DNA from: NORP23 sp050302475
Lineage (GTDB): Bacteria; Pseudomonadota; Alphaproteobacteria; Rhodobacterales; Rhodobacteraceae
Reading direction: 5' to 3'
Assembly: GCA_050302475.1 (NCBI GenBank)
Contig: JBNLBF010000015.1
Span: 1-64,000, forward strand
DNA length: 64,000 bases
The notes beneath the pieces were generated by a model. That model ran no database searches, was not told where the DNA came from, and saw nothing but the letters and a program-made list of their open reading frames with translations. Both the position numbers and the translations under genes were made by a program. This document shows positions 21,143 to 30,877 of the stretch, piece after piece. How positions within the stretch are numbered: position 1 is the first letter of the stretch; each line of letters begins with the position of its first letter.

Positions 21143-21244
21143 GCCTGCACCCTTCGCACCACTTCGTGGCTTGTGCCCGAAAGTCTAGCGGATAGACTGC
21201 CTCTCACGCAAACGACCATTTCACACGATAGCGCGAGCTTGCCG

Positions 21245-23035
21245 ATGTATCAGAATTTCACTGCCACGACCTCCCCTGAAACCGGTGCGCCGCGACTGGC
21301 CGCATTGCGGGAGGTTCTGGCCGCCGAGGGGCTGGACGGTTTCCTGATCCCCCGCGCCGATGCGCATCAGGGCGAAAATGTCGCGGCGCGCGACGAACGG
21401 CTGGCCTGGCTGACCGGGTTCAGCGGCTCGGCTGGGTTTTGCGCGGTGCTGCGCGACGTGGCCGGGGTGTTTATCGACGGGCGCTATACATTGCAGGTGC
21501 GTGATCAGGTGGATTTGGATGTCTACACGCCGGTGCCCTACCCCGATGTGCAACTCGCCGATTGGCTGATCGAGCAGCTGCCCGATGGCGGGGTGATCGC
21601 CTATGACCCCTGGCTGCATGGCCTTGATCAGATCGAAAGACTTGCCGAAGATGTGCGCCTGCACGGGATTACGTTACGCAAAACCGACAATCTTGTTGAC
21701 CGGATTTGGGAGGACCAGCCGGAACCCCCCAAAGGCATGATCATCCCGCATCCCATCGAATTCGCGGGCGAGGACAGCACCAGCAAACGCGCTCGAATCG
21801 GCAACGTGATTACGGATGAAGGGTTGGATGCCTTTGTACTAACCCTACCAGATTCAATCTGCTGGCTGTTGAATATCCGCGGCTCTGACATAGAGCGCAC
21901 GCCAGTGGTGCTGTGCTTTGCGGTGTTGCATGCTGACGGGCGCTTGGACCTCTATGTCGACCCAGACAAGTGCGATTATGCGGTGGTGAAACATCTGGGG
22001 GATGGCGTTGATATTCACCCCGAAACCCTGTTTGCCGACCATCTGAAACGCCTAAGCGGCGAGGTCGGCGTAGACCGTATCACCGCCCCCATCGCCGTGT
22101 CAGACCTGTTGCAACATCCCGATTGGCGCACCGATCCCTGCATCCTGCCCAAGGCACAGAAAAACCCAACCGAAATCGCCGGGATGCGCGATGCCCATCT
22201 GCGCGATGCGGTTGCGATGGTCGAATTCCTGTGCTGGCTTGATGCCGAAGCCCCGCGAGGTGATCTGACCGAAATCAAGGTGGCACAGAAACTCGAAGGG
22301 TTTCGCGCCCAGTCCAACACGATGCGCGATATCAGTTTCGACACGATCTCCGGCGCTGGACCAAATGGCGCCATCGTGCATTACCGCGTGACCGAGGATA
22401 CGAACCGGCCCGTTGTGCCCGGTGACCTACTGCTGGTTGACAGCGGCAGCCAATATCAGGACGGCACGACGGATATCACCCGCACCATCGCAACCGGCGA
22501 CGTTGACCCGGACGCCGCGCGGCATTTCACGCTAGTACTAAAAGGCATGATCGCGATCACTCGCCTCCGCTTCCCGCACGGGATTGCCGGGGCGCATATC
22601 GATGCGTTCGCCCGCACGGCGCTTTGGGCGCAGGGATTGGATTACGACCATGGCACCGGTCACGGGGTTGGGTCGTATCTGGGGGTTCACGAAGGACCTG
22701 CCGGGATTGCCCGCCGCTACGAGGTGCCGTTTGAAACCGGGATGATCCTGTCGAACGAGCCAGGCTATTACAAAGAAGGCGCGTATGGCATCCGGATCGA
22801 AAACCTGATCGTTGTGACCGCCCCCGACATCCCCGAAGGAGGCGAGCGCAAAATGCACGGGTTCGAGACTCTCACCTACGTTCCCATCGACCGACGCCTG
22901 ATCGTTCCCAACATGCTAACGGCGGAGGAACGGGACTGGCTGAATGATTATCATGCTGAGGTCCTGACCCGCGTCAGCCCGATGATCGGTGACACCACAC
23001 GCGACTGGCTGACCGCTGCCTGCGCGCCCCTGTAA
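21245..23035 (+). CDS. Aminopeptidase P family (Xaa-Pro) metallopeptidase
   Basis: A 596-residue M24 peptidase with two N-terminal creatinase-like domains and a C-terminal pita-bread catalytic domain. Metal ligands are visible in LLVDSGSQY and DGTTDITRT, in HGTGHGVG, in SNEPGYY and in RIENLI. It removes N-terminal residues before proline, in the cytosol. The length fits the long three-domain form. ATG 21245 is chosen because residues after it match the family start (RLAALREVLAAEGLDG); a longer frame to 20987 would overlap the divergent membrane gene. Confidence 0.93.
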   Translation: MYQNFTATTSPETGAPRLAALREVLAAEGLDGFLIPRADAHQGENVAARDERLAWLTGFSGSAGFCAVLRDVAGVFIDGRYTLQVRDQVDLDVYTPVPYPDVQLADWLIEQLPDGGVIAYDPWLHGLDQIERLAEDVRLHGITLRKTDNLVDRIWEDQPEPPKGMIIPHPIEFAGEDSTSKRARIGNVITDEGLDAFVLTLPDSICWLLNIRGSDIERTPVVLCFAVLHADGRLDLYVDPDKCDYAVVKHLGDGVDIHPETLFADHLKRLSGEVGVDRITAPIAVSDLLQHPDWRTDPCILPKAQKNPTEIAGMRDAHLRDAVAMVEFLCWLDAEAPRGDLTEIKVAQKLEGFRAQSNTMRDISFDTISGAGPNGAIVHYRVTEDTNRPVVPGDLLLVDSGSQYQDGTTDITRTIATGDVDPDAARHFTLVLKGMIAITRLRFPHGIAGAHIDAFARTALWAQGLDYDHGTGHGVGSYLGVHEGPAGIARRYEVPFETGMILSNEPGYYKEGAYGIRIENLIVVTAPDIPEGGERKMHGFETLTYVPIDRRLIVPNMLTAEERDWLNDYHAEVLTRVSPMIGDTTRDWLTAACAPL

Positions 23036-23089
23036 CATTGTCATATCCTTGTCGCACCCTTATGTTAGGATCCTGACAGGGAGAATATC

Positions 23090-23431
23090 ATGACAACCCA
23101 AATCACAATTGCCCCGGCAAAGGGGAAATATGCCATTCGTGCCGGTGGTGCGGTACTCGGCGAAACCGCCCGCGCATTGGAATTGCAAGAGGGCGACTAC
23201 CCGCCCGTCATTTATGTGCCGCGCGACGATATGGCGATGGCGTTTCTGGACAAGTCGGATCACACCTCCGTTTGCCCGCATAAAGGCGCGGCGAGTTATT
23301 TCCATATCATCGCCAAAAGCGGACCGATTGAGAATGCCGTCTGGTCCTACGAAACGCCGAAAGATGACGTGAAAGATATCGCCGGATATCTGGCCTTCTA
23401 TCCAGACAAAGTGACTGTTGAAAAAATCTGA
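23090..23431 (+). CDS. DUF427 family protein
   Basis: A 113-residue single-domain protein. The segments VIYVPRDDM, CPHKGAASYF and AVWSYETP are characteristic of DUF427, a small beta-rich fold of unknown role. CAGGGAGA precedes the ATG at 23090. It ends exactly next to the stop of the convergent SH3 protein gene, with no intervening base. Confidence 0.9.
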   Translation: MTTQITIAPAKGKYAIRAGGAVLGETARALELQEGDYPPVIYVPRDDMAMAFLDKSDHTSVCPHKGAASYFHIIAKSGPIENAVWSYETPKDDVKDIAGYLAFYPDKVTVEKI

Positions 23432-24043
23432 TCAGGGCAGGCTGAGACTACAGCAACCAACCAGCATCTCGCTGCCAGTCTGATCGGAAAACAGGACTCG
23501 CACAGACATTCCATATTCCCGATCCGACATCCCGTCGTTGCAGCGCTCCAGCTCAACAATAGCAGTCAGGCTCTTGCTATCGGTTTTCGCCGTCATCGCA
23601 CCAGTGAAGGGTATGTGGCCCAGCGGTGTATGAAACTCAGGTGGTCCCAGGGCGGTTGTTGTGTTTTCGAAGGCTTGATTGAAATACACCTCCTGATCCG
23701 GGGTGATGGAAAAGGACCAGAACGGTTCCGTCCCGAAGCAGCTATAGGGCTGCAAAACGGCTGGAATGTCAGTGCTGCCTTCCTCTCGTGTCAGATAGCG
23801 GAGAGAGGCCCAGCCAGACCCTTCACCCACATTCACCAAACCCCAGTTTCCATCGCTGGCGATAACTTCAATCCCCGTCTGACCGGGATAAAGCACATCG
23901 ACAATTGGTGCCTCCGCCGTCGGCTCTTCGCGGACATTCAGGACATCATCTGCGGCAACATCGGTGACTGTGTACAGGGCGGGCAGATCGGTTTGACCGA
24001 ACGCCGCGCTCGCCAGAAAAAGCAGCGGGATGAAAAATCGCAT
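23432..24043 (-). CDS. Secreted SH3b-domain protein (COG3650-like)
   Basis: A 203-residue protein with a signal peptide (FFIPLLFLASAAFG), then a bacterial SH3 domain (VLNVREEPTAEAPIVDVL to GWASLRYL), then a C-terminal domain starting CFGTEPFWSF. That GTEPFW motif is typical of COG3650-type envelope proteins. It contains four cysteines, two adjacent near the end (GCCS). It is probably periplasmic and binds peptidoglycan or a ligand; function unknown. AGGAGG precedes the ATG at 24043. Confidence 0.85.
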   Translation of the reverse strand: MRFFIPLLFLASAAFGQTDLPALYTVTDVAADDVLNVREEPTAEAPIVDVLYPGQTGIEVIASDGNWGLVNVGEGSGWASLRYLTREEGSTDIPAVLQPYSCFGTEPFWSFSITPDQEVYFNQAFENTTTALGPPEFHTPLGHIPFTGAMTAKTDSKSLTAIVELERCNDGMSDREYGMSVRVLFSDQTGSEMLVGCCSLSLP

Positions 24044-24079
24044 GGAATATCCTCCTGGGGACAGACTATCACAGGTTGG

Positions 24080-25756
24080 TCACGAATGTTCTTCCTTCGC
24101 AATCTCGATCATTGCAAGATTGTATGCGCGCAGCGCATCGATCAGATACAACGTTCCGACAATCTCGGGGCCGTCTTCTCGGTGGCGAACCACGGGTAGC
24201 ATTTCTTCGGGGGCCGATTCCAGTTTTGCCAGCGCAGTTTCAAGGCTTTCATGGATATCAAGCGCCGCCCCCTGTTGGACCATATCCATCATGGTGGCTG
24301 CGGGACCATCGCGATCTGATCCGATGGGATACATCAGATTACGCACGCTGATGGTGGACAGCAGGTAATCCTGCGGTCCACCGGCCATATGCACGCCGCG
24401 CCGTTCCAGCTGCGTCAGGAAGAAGGATCGATCCACCAAACGGCTGGTGAGCGCCGATGCCAGCGAGACACTGACCATCACTGCAATCCCCGCCTGCCAG
24501 TCACCGGTCATTTCGAACACGATCAGGATCGTCGAAATCGGCGCGCCTAGTACAGCCGCTGCCACCGCCCCCATGCCTGCCAGCGCGTAGAGGGTTTCGG
24601 TCCCCGACACGGACGGGAATATCGCGGTGGAGATATATCCAAAAGTCAGCCCCGTCAGTGCCCCCAGCATCAACGCGGGCGAGAATATCCCGCCTCCCAT
24701 CCGGCCCGCGAAAGTGATCGCGACCGCAACCACCTTGATCACCGCAAAGACAAATGCCTCGCGGATCAACAAGTTTCCTGTCAACGCGCTGGAGGTGGTT
24801 TCGTAGCCAACCCCGATAATATGCGGGAATGCCAGCGCCAGCCCACCCAGCAATGCCCCAGCCACGGCGGGGCGTAACCAGATCGGCATTCCGGTGGTGC
24901 GCTGCATGGCGTCACCAATATCCTCCGCGATAAACACCGATTTGATAAGTGTGTAGGCTACGAGGCCGCAGACCAATCCCAAGATCAGGAAGGCGGGCAT
25001 CTCGACATAAAACTCGACCATATGGGTGGGTAGTGTAAATTCCGTGACATTGCCCATTTGCAACCGGCTGACCACCGTTCCGGCGACGGAAGCGATGACG
25101 ATGGGCGCAAAGGCATGGACGGCGAAATGGCGCAGCACAACCTCCAGCGCGAAAATTGTCCCGGCAATCGGCGCATTAAAGCTGGCGGATACGGCGGCGG
25201 CCACGGCGCAGCCCATCAGATCGCGCCCGGTGATGCCGCTCGCTTTCAACCGGTTCGACACCCAGGACGAAATCACCGCTGCCAGATGCACAACCGGGCC
25301 TTCTCGGCCCGATGATCCGCCGGTGGACAGTGTAATCAGGCTGGCGGCGGCGGAGGCGAGACCAATCCGTTTCTTCACCCGCCCCTCGTTCATGGCCGCC
25401 GAATGGATCACATCGGCGACGGACCGTGTCATCCCGTCGGGGATGAAAAACCTTAGGATCAGCCCAACAGCCAACCCGCCCAACACCGGGATGGCAATGA
25501 CCCAATACCAGTCCAGCGATCCCAGCGTTGTCGCCAGCGTTTTGTCATTAGCGCCGTAAAACAGCTCCTGCAGACTGGAAATCGCGACGCGGAAACCCAG
25601 TGCAGCCGCCCCGGCGGCGATGCCTACAACCAGCGCCATCAGCCAGAAAGTCAACTGCCATGCCCAGCTGGTGCGCACCGCGCGCATCGCCATACGGCTT
25701 TCGGCGGCGAAACCGCGTACGGTTTTGTCCCAGACCTCGCGTAGTGGATGCGTCAT
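24080..25756 (-). CDS. ClC-family chloride channel or H+/Cl- exchanger with CBS domains
   Basis: A 558-residue protein with about a dozen membrane helices. ClC signatures are GGSSGREGP (residues 147-154, with the gating glutamate E152) and GGGIFSPALMLGA. The cytoplasmic C-terminal 120 residues, from SVRNLMYP on, form a CBS-type regulatory region. The gating glutamate suits either a channel or an exchanger. The ribosome-binding site is weak (CAGGA). It is divergent from the FAD-linked dehydrogenase gene. Confidence 0.93.
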   Translation of the reverse strand: MTHPLREVWDKTVRGFAAESRMAMRAVRTSWAWQLTFWLMALVVGIAAGAAALGFRVAISSLQELFYGANDKTLATTLGSLDWYWVIAIPVLGGLAVGLILRFFIPDGMTRSVADVIHSAAMNEGRVKKRIGLASAAASLITLSTGGSSGREGPVVHLAAVISSWVSNRLKASGITGRDLMGCAVAAAVSASFNAPIAGTIFALEVVLRHFAVHAFAPIVIASVAGTVVSRLQMGNVTEFTLPTHMVEFYVEMPAFLILGLVCGLVAYTLIKSVFIAEDIGDAMQRTTGMPIWLRPAVAGALLGGLALAFPHIIGVGYETTSSALTGNLLIREAFVFAVIKVVAVAITFAGRMGGGIFSPALMLGALTGLTFGYISTAIFPSVSGTETLYALAGMGAVAAAVLGAPISTILIVFEMTGDWQAGIAVMVSVSLASALTSRLVDRSFFLTQLERRGVHMAGGPQDYLLSTISVRNLMYPIGSDRDGPAATMMDMVQQGAALDIHESLETALAKLESAPEEMLPVVRHREDGPEIVGTLYLIDALRAYNLAMIEIAKEEHS

Positions 25757-25833
25757 GCCGTCCTGATCCCGCGCTTTTGGCTTTCACTGCGTTAACAGTG
25801 ACAGTAGTCTGCCCTCAAAGCAGAGGGAACCCC

Positions 25834-27207
25834 ATGACCATCGAAAGCGCGATTACTGAGTTAAAAGAGCAACTTGGCGAGAAAGTCAGCCAGAATACAT
25901 CTGTGCTGGATCAACATGGTCAGAACGAAGCGTATTTTCCCGTAACCCCCCCGGATGCAGTGATCTTTCCTGCTTCGACCGACGACGTCGCGCGGATCGT
26001 GAAAATCTGCGCAGACCATAACTGTCCAATTGTGGCCTATGGTACCGGCACCTCGCTAGAGGGGCACCAGTTGGCAGTGCGAGGCGGGATATCGTTGGAC
26101 ATGTCGCAGATGAACAGGGTGCTGACCGTCCATGCCGAAGATATGGACGCCGTCGTCCAGCCCGGCGTCACGCGCGAACAATTGAACGAGGAACTGCGCG
26201 CAACGGGGTTGTTCTTTCCTGTGGATCCGGGGGCCAATGCCTCCATCGGTGGGATGACGGCAACGCGGGCATCCGGCACCACCGCCGTGCGCTATGGCAC
26301 GATGCGGGAAAATGTGCTGGCGTTGGAGGTCGTGCTGGCTGACGGGCGGGTGATCCGCACCGGCACGCGGGCGCGGAAATCGTCGGCCGGCTATGACCTG
26401 ACGAAACTGTTTGTGGGTTCCGAAGGGACGCTCGGGATTATCACGGAAATCACCGTGCGCCTGCAAGGTCAGCCAGAGGCGATTTCGGCGGCGACCTGTT
26501 CCTTCCCCGATATCGAAAGCGCAGTGAACACCGTGATCACTACCATCCAAATGGGCATCCCAATAGCCCGGATCGAATTTGTCGATGAAATGATGGCGCG
26601 CGGGTTCAACCTGTCCGCCAGTGCCAACCTGCCTGAAGTCCCGCATCTGTTCGTTGAATTCCACGGGTCCGAAAACGGCGTGAAGGAACAGGCGGAGACG
26701 TTTGGCGAAATCGTCGCCGATATGGGCGGCTCCGATTTTAAATGGTCCGCAAAACCCGAAGATCGCTCTAAGCTGTGGAAGATGCGCCACAATGCCTACT
26801 ACGCGCAGAAGGCCCATCGGCCCGAGGCGCGGGTGCTGAACACGGATGTCTGTGTCCCGATCTCCCGCCTTGCCGAAGCCGTGACGATGGCCCGCGCCGA
26901 AATTACCCGGCTGGGACTCGTGGCCTCCATGGTCGGGCACACGGGGGACGGCAATTTCCACGTCGGGATCAGCGTCGATCACGAGGACGAGGATGAAATG
27001 TCCCGCACTCGCGAATTTGCCCACAGACTAAACCAGTACGCGTTGGAACTGGACGGCACCGTAACCGGTGAACATGGCGTCGGCATGGGCAAGATGAAAT
27101 ATATGGCTGAAGAACATGGCAACGCGCTATCGGTCATGGTCGATATCAAACGGACGCTGGACCCGCAGAACATCCTGAACCCTGGGAAGATGCTGCCGGG
27201 GAACTAG
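25834..27207 (+). CDS. FAD-linked oxidase, D-lactate dehydrogenase / GlcD type
   Basis: A 457-residue flavoprotein of the VAO/PCMH family. The N-terminal FAD-binding part has GTGTSLEGHQ, PGVTREQLN and VDPGANASIGGM. The C-terminal FAD-linked oxidase domain has GHTGDGNFHVGI and GEHGVGMGK. Such enzymes oxidise D-2-hydroxyacids (D-lactate, glycolate, D-2-hydroxyglutarate) and pass electrons to cytochrome or quinone; the substrate is not certain. ATG 25834 follows AGAGGGA. Its stop overlaps the convergent primase-like gene in CTAG (27204-27207). Confidence 0.92.
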   Translation: MTIESAITELKEQLGEKVSQNTSVLDQHGQNEAYFPVTPPDAVIFPASTDDVARIVKICADHNCPIVAYGTGTSLEGHQLAVRGGISLDMSQMNRVLTVHAEDMDAVVQPGVTREQLNEELRATGLFFPVDPGANASIGGMTATRASGTTAVRYGTMRENVLALEVVLADGRVIRTGTRARKSSAGYDLTKLFVGSEGTLGIITEITVRLQGQPEAISAATCSFPDIESAVNTVITTIQMGIPIARIEFVDEMMARGFNLSASANLPEVPHLFVEFHGSENGVKEQAETFGEIVADMGGSDFKWSAKPEDRSKLWKMRHNAYYAQKAHRPEARVLNTDVCVPISRLAEAVTMARAEITRLGLVASMVGHTGDGNFHVGISVDHEDEDEMSRTREFAHRLNQYALELDGTVTGEHGVGMGKMKYMAEEHGNALSVMVDIKRTLDPQNILNPGKMLPGN

Positions 27208-27974
27208 AGATCCAGCGGTTGCGCTTGATCAACAAGCGTAACACCCAATCCTGTTCCGGTGGACTTATACTTGCTGGCGAGCATTTTCTTGGCATAGCAA
27301 CGGGCGGCCTCTTGCCCAAATAGGCAACTGCGCAGCAGAAGCCCGGTCAGCACCGTCAGTGACGAAAGCGGCGGTGTCACATTCACCGGGTCGTATTCCA
27401 GCCGATGAGAGGGGGCAGCCCGGCCAAACACTTCGGTCGCGACGCGGCTATACAGGATTTCGATTTTCGTATTGGTTATAGCAGGCAGCTGGCTCACAGG
27501 AACAGTTGCGGGCGTATCCCCCGAGGGCCAGCGATATCGCTGCCGTGTTTGCGGATGTATTCCAAACGCCACCAGCTGCGCACCCAAGCCGATCACGTCG
27601 AGTGAACGCATGCGCCTGGACAGAATGGGTTCGCCGGCGCGATAGATCATCGCCAGGCGCGGGCTGCGACCATGTCGGATCAGGGGCGTCGGCCCCAGCA
27701 ACTCGGTTGCGATTGCGGCGATATGGGCGGTCACTGCCGGATCTCTGGCGTCGATATCCACAGCAACACTGGCCCGCCCGCTGGCCAACCCGAGCCCTTC
27801 TGCCCGTGCCGCCATTATCCAATTGTGAACCTGTTCTTGCGTTGGCGCTTGCCAACAATACTTCCGCCAGTCCGGTTCGATCGACGGGATTTTAGAAACA
27901 GGCACAATGGGGATGGCATGATAGCCGTTTTGGTGAACCTTTTGGGCCAGAGACTGATATCCGTCTTCGTTCAT
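27204..27974 (-). CDS. Stand-alone primase-polymerase (AEP) domain protein, copy 2
   Basis: A 256-residue protein. Its core reads GLGLASGRASVAVDIDAR, giving a DxD pair (D73, D75), then IRHGRSPRLAMIYRA and the block VAFGIHPQTRQRYRW (H140). This set (DxD, R-x-G-x-x-P, GxHP..YxW) matches the bifunctional primase/polymerase N-terminal domain found on phage and plasmid replication proteins. Those usually carry a helicase domain of several hundred residues, absent here. The start is ATG 27974, sharing its A with the upstream stop (TGATG); an upstream start at 28025 would overlap that gene. It is a clear paralogue of the gene just upstream. Confidence 0.8.
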   Translation of the reverse strand: MNEDGYQSLAQKVHQNGYHAIPIVPVSKIPSIEPDWRKYCWQAPTQEQVHNWIMAARAEGLGLASGRASVAVDIDARDPAVTAHIAAIATELLGPTPLIRHGRSPRLAMIYRAGEPILSRRMRSLDVIGLGAQLVAFGIHPQTRQRYRWPSGDTPATVPVSQLPAITNTKIEILYSRVATEVFGRAAPSHRLEYDPVNVTPPLSSLTVLTGLLLRSCLFGQEAARCYAKKMLASKYKSTGTGLGVTLVDQAQPLDL

Positions 27975-28735
27975 CAATTCTTCTCGACAGGATCGAGGAT
28001 CGGCGACATCACCAGGCCCCAGCACCCCGATGGTATACGCTGCGAAGTGGTATTCAGGGCTTGCTTTCTGGCATACGCTTTTCCACGAAACAGTCTTCGC
28101 CAGAGTTGTTTCATTAGAAAGCTGCGAGAGGTCATGACGAGCGGCAGGAAATTCCTGTCAATATCCAGTTGGAACTGCTGAAACCGGTTGCCGTAAATTT
28201 CGCGGGCGATTTCACTCATCAGCGTGATGACCTGATCGTTGCTGACCGCGGGCAGATCTGAAACCGGCGTGTCATGAGGTGCCCCCTCCCCGACCCAGCG
28301 GTAGGGTGATCTGGTCTCTGGGTGCACCCCGTAGGCGATAAGTTGTGTCATCAGACCAAGCGCATCCATCTGCGGCAAGCGGGTGGAGATGATAGGCTCT
28401 TGCGCGCGATAGAGCGCCGCAATTTTTGGCGCCTGCCCGACCCTTTGTAAGGGTGTTACCCCGCAAATCTCGGATGCCATCGCGAGGTAGCGCTTGTTGT
28501 CCGCCTCCGATCCCGTATCGAAATCAAATGCCACGGTGTATCGGCCGTTGGCGACGCCTAGACCTGCGTCCGGATGATCGTGGATGACCTCGGCAATCCA
28601 GTCTTCAGTCGGAAGGGTCCAGCCATGATCAGCCCAGGGATACTGACCATAGGGGCGTTTGAGACGAGGCTGCACAGCCACAATGCCATAGCCATTGCGC
28701 AGACATGAAACCGCATGATCCCTGAAATATGACAC
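27974..28735 (-). CDS. Stand-alone primase-polymerase (AEP) domain protein, copy 1
   Basis: A 253-residue paralogue of the following gene, with the same layout: a start NGYGIVAVQPRLKRP, then GLGVANGRYTVAFDFD (D71, D73), RVGQAPKIAALYRAQEPI, and LIAYGVHPETRSPYRW (H138). The putative metal-binding acidic pair and the histidine are kept. The C-terminal 60 residues are basic and differ from those of copy 2, so any partner-binding part has diverged. No helicase, integrase or phage gene is adjacent. It may prime or fill DNA in repair, or be a domesticated mobile-element remnant; both are inference. Confidence 0.8.
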   Translation of the reverse strand: MSYFRDHAVSCLRNGYGIVAVQPRLKRPYGQYPWADHGWTLPTEDWIAEVIHDHPDAGLGVANGRYTVAFDFDTGSEADNKRYLAMASEICGVTPLQRVGQAPKIAALYRAQEPIISTRLPQMDALGLMTQLIAYGVHPETRSPYRWVGEGAPHDTPVSDLPAVSNDQVITLMSEIAREIYGNRFQQFQLDIDRNFLPLVMTSRSFLMKQLWRRLFRGKAYARKQALNTTSQRIPSGCWGLVMSPILDPVEKN

Positions 28736-28853
28736 GTTCGCCCCTCACCAAGCCGTGCTAGTCTGGCACAGTATTCGCGCAGCTGAAATCTACGAAATGT
28801 GCAGAATCTTCGGACCGTACCAGAATTGTCACATTTTCATCGAAAGAAGCGTG

Positions 28854-29327
28854 TCAGCGATCCGTTTCCAGATTGTTATCAGAGGATTCGTCTACGCCTG
28901 TTGCCGCGTCTTCTACCTGTTCAGGGCGGGTCAGGCGCATCGGATCACGCTTCGGTTCCGATTGTTCTTCTGCGGCAGGAGCCGACGGGCGGGACAAAAC
29001 AACGTCTTTGGTCTGTCCCCCAACGCCAGCGCGATATTCTATGTCCCTGTCAGTACGCAGGCGCGGAGTCGTCGCTGCGGCTTTGTTTTCCACCACTCGA
29101 CGGAAAATAAGCAAACTTAGATATTTTTCGGTCGTCTTGGTGCTGATGATGCCGCTTTTTTCTTCGACAGGCAGGGTTTCAGCACGGAAATATTCCCACC
29201 CATCGGCAGCCATATCGTTCATCACATCTGCCAGCGTGTATGCAAAGCGATTGTCATGCCCGCGAACACCTTTCACACGTTCAGCTGTGCGCGGGGCTTT
29301 GATTACTTTGTATTCATACTCAGCCAT
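28854..29327 (-). CDS. DUF4177-type protein with disordered tail
   Basis: A 157-residue protein. The first 80 residues (YEYKVIKAP, then LADVMNDMAADGWEYFRAETLP and LLIFRR) fit the small DUF4177 beta-alpha fold. The remaining half is charged, low in hydrophobic residues and probably disordered, ending DNNLETDR. The function is unknown. It lies downstream of gatB on the same strand, 35 bases apart, so it may share that transcript. Confidence 0.75.
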   Translation of the reverse strand: MAEYEYKVIKAPRTAERVKGVRGHDNRFAYTLADVMNDMAADGWEYFRAETLPVEEKSGIISTKTTEKYLSLLIFRRVVENKAAATTPRLRTDRDIEYRAGVGGQTKDVVLSRPSAPAAEEQSEPKRDPMRLTRPEQVEDAATGVDESSDNNLETDR

Positions 29328-29362
29328 TTGATTTTCCTACGAATCTGTCAGTCGGGGCGAGT

Positions 29363-30877
29363 TTACTCAATTCCAAGTTTATTGCGAATGATCTCGTTCA
29401 CCGCTTTGGGGTTGGCCTTGCCGCCGGTCGCTTTCATCACCTGTCCGACGAACCATCCGGCCATGGAAGGCTTCTCCTTCACCGCCTCGACCTTGTCGGG
29501 ATTGGCGGCGAGGACTTCGTCCACCGCAGCCTCGATCGCGCCCATATCGGTGACCTGTTTCATGCCGCGCGCTTCAACGATTTCCGCCGGGTCACCACCT
29601 TCGGACCAAACAATTTCAAACAGGTCTTTGGCGATTTTGCCGCTGATGTCACCCTTGGTGATCAGGTCGATGATCCCGCCCAGTTGTGCCGCCGAAATCG
29701 GGCTGTCCCCGATCCCGTGGCCTTCTTTGTTCAGGCGACCAAACAGTTCATTGATCACCCAGTTGGCGGCAGCTTTGCCATCACGGCCTTTAGCGACCTC
29801 TTCAAAGAAGTTGGCGGATGCGACTTCTGCCGTCAGCACACCGGCGTCATATTCGGTCATCCCGTAATCACGGACAAAGCGTGCTTTCTTCTCGTCCGGC
29901 AGTTCAGGCAGACCGGCCTGAATCTCATCAACCCACGCCTGTTCGATATTGAGCGGCAACAAATCCGGACAAGGGAAATAGCGGTAATCATGCGCCTCTT
30001 CCTTGGAGCGCATAGAGCGGGTTTCACCTTTGTTCGGATCGTAAAGCCGCGTTTCCTGATCAACCGAGCCGCCGTCTTCGATGATGGCGATCTGGCGTTT
30101 GGCTTCGTAGTCAATGGCCTGCTGGATGAAGCGCATGGAGTTCATGTTCTTGATCTCGCAGCGGGTGCCCAGAACACCGAAATCACCCGTCTCGCGGAAC
30201 TTCTCATACGCCCCAGGTTCACAAACGGAGACGTTGACGTCGGCACGCAGCGACCCCTCCTGCATGTTGCCATCGCAGGTGCCGAGATACCGCAGGATCT
30301 GGCGAAGTTTCCGGACATATTCGGCGGCTTCTTCTGGGCCGCGAATGTCGGGGCGGGACACGATCTCCATCAGCGCAATGCCCGTGCGGTTGAGATCAAC
30401 GAAGGACATTTCCGGGTCCATGTCATGAACGGATTTGCCTGCGTCCTGTTCGATATGGATACGTTCAACACGGACTTTGCGGGCAATACCCGGTTCCATA
30501 TCGACGAGGATTTCGCCCTCGCCCACGATAGGATGGTAAAGTTGGCTGATCTGATAGCCCTGTGGCAGGTCAGGATAAAAATAGTTCTTCCGGTCAAAGC
30601 GCGACATCAGGTTGATATCAGCCTTCAGGCCTAGACCGGTTCGTACCGCCTGTTCAATGCAGAATTCGTTGACGACCGGCAACATGCCGGGCATGGCCGC
30701 ATCGACCAGCGAGACGTTGGTATTCGGCTCCGCCCCGAAATGGGTTGAGGCACCCGAAAACAGTTTGGATTTCGACGCGATCTGGGCGTGCACTTCCATC
30801 CCGATGACCAGTTCCCAGTCGCGTTTCGCGCCGGCGATCAATTTGGGTTTCGGTTCGGTATAGGCGAGCTCGGTCAT
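29363..30877 (-). CDS. gatB: Asp-tRNA(Asn)/Glu-tRNA(Gln) amidotransferase subunit B
   Basis: A 504-residue GatB. The N-terminal catalytic cradle has WELVIGMEVHAQI and SRFDRKNYFYPDLPQGYQISQ, and the C-terminal YqeY-like tail binds tRNA. With GatA and GatC it converts Glu-tRNA(Gln) or Asp-tRNA(Asn) to the amidated form; gatA and gatC are not in this window. The length is normal. It follows gpmI on the minus strand after a 154-base gap. Confidence 0.97.
   Translation of the reverse strand: MTELAYTEPKPKLIAGAKRDWELVIGMEVHAQIASKSKLFSGASTHFGAEPNTNVSLVDAAMPGMLPVVNEFCIEQAVRTGLGLKADINLMSRFDRKNYFYPDLPQGYQISQLYHPIVGEGEILVDMEPGIARKVRVERIHIEQDAGKSVHDMDPEMSFVDLNRTGIALMEIVSRPDIRGPEEAAEYVRKLRQILRYLGTCDGNMQEGSLRADVNVSVCEPGAYEKFRETGDFGVLGTRCEIKNMNSMRFIQQAIDYEAKRQIAIIEDGGSVDQETRLYDPNKGETRSMRSKEEAHDYRYFPCPDLLPLNIEQAWVDEIQAGLPELPDEKKARFVRDYGMTEYDAGVLTAEVASANFFEEVAKGRDGKAAANWVINELFGRLNKEGHGIGDSPISAAQLGGIIDLITKGDISGKIAKDLFEIVWSEGGDPAEIVEARGMKQVTDMGAIEAAVDEVLAANPDKVEAVKEKPSMAGWFVGQVMKATGGKANPKAVNEIIRNKLGIE

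Noticed and set aside
26056..27024. Long antisense reading frame (322 codons) opposite the FAD-linked dehydrogenase
   Set aside because: It is a shadow of a well-supported gene. It has no ribosome-binding site, is rich in His/Arg/Gly as expected of a wrong frame, and shows no recognisable domain. The same applies to long frames opposite hslU, lysA, the M16 peptidase and the repeat gene.
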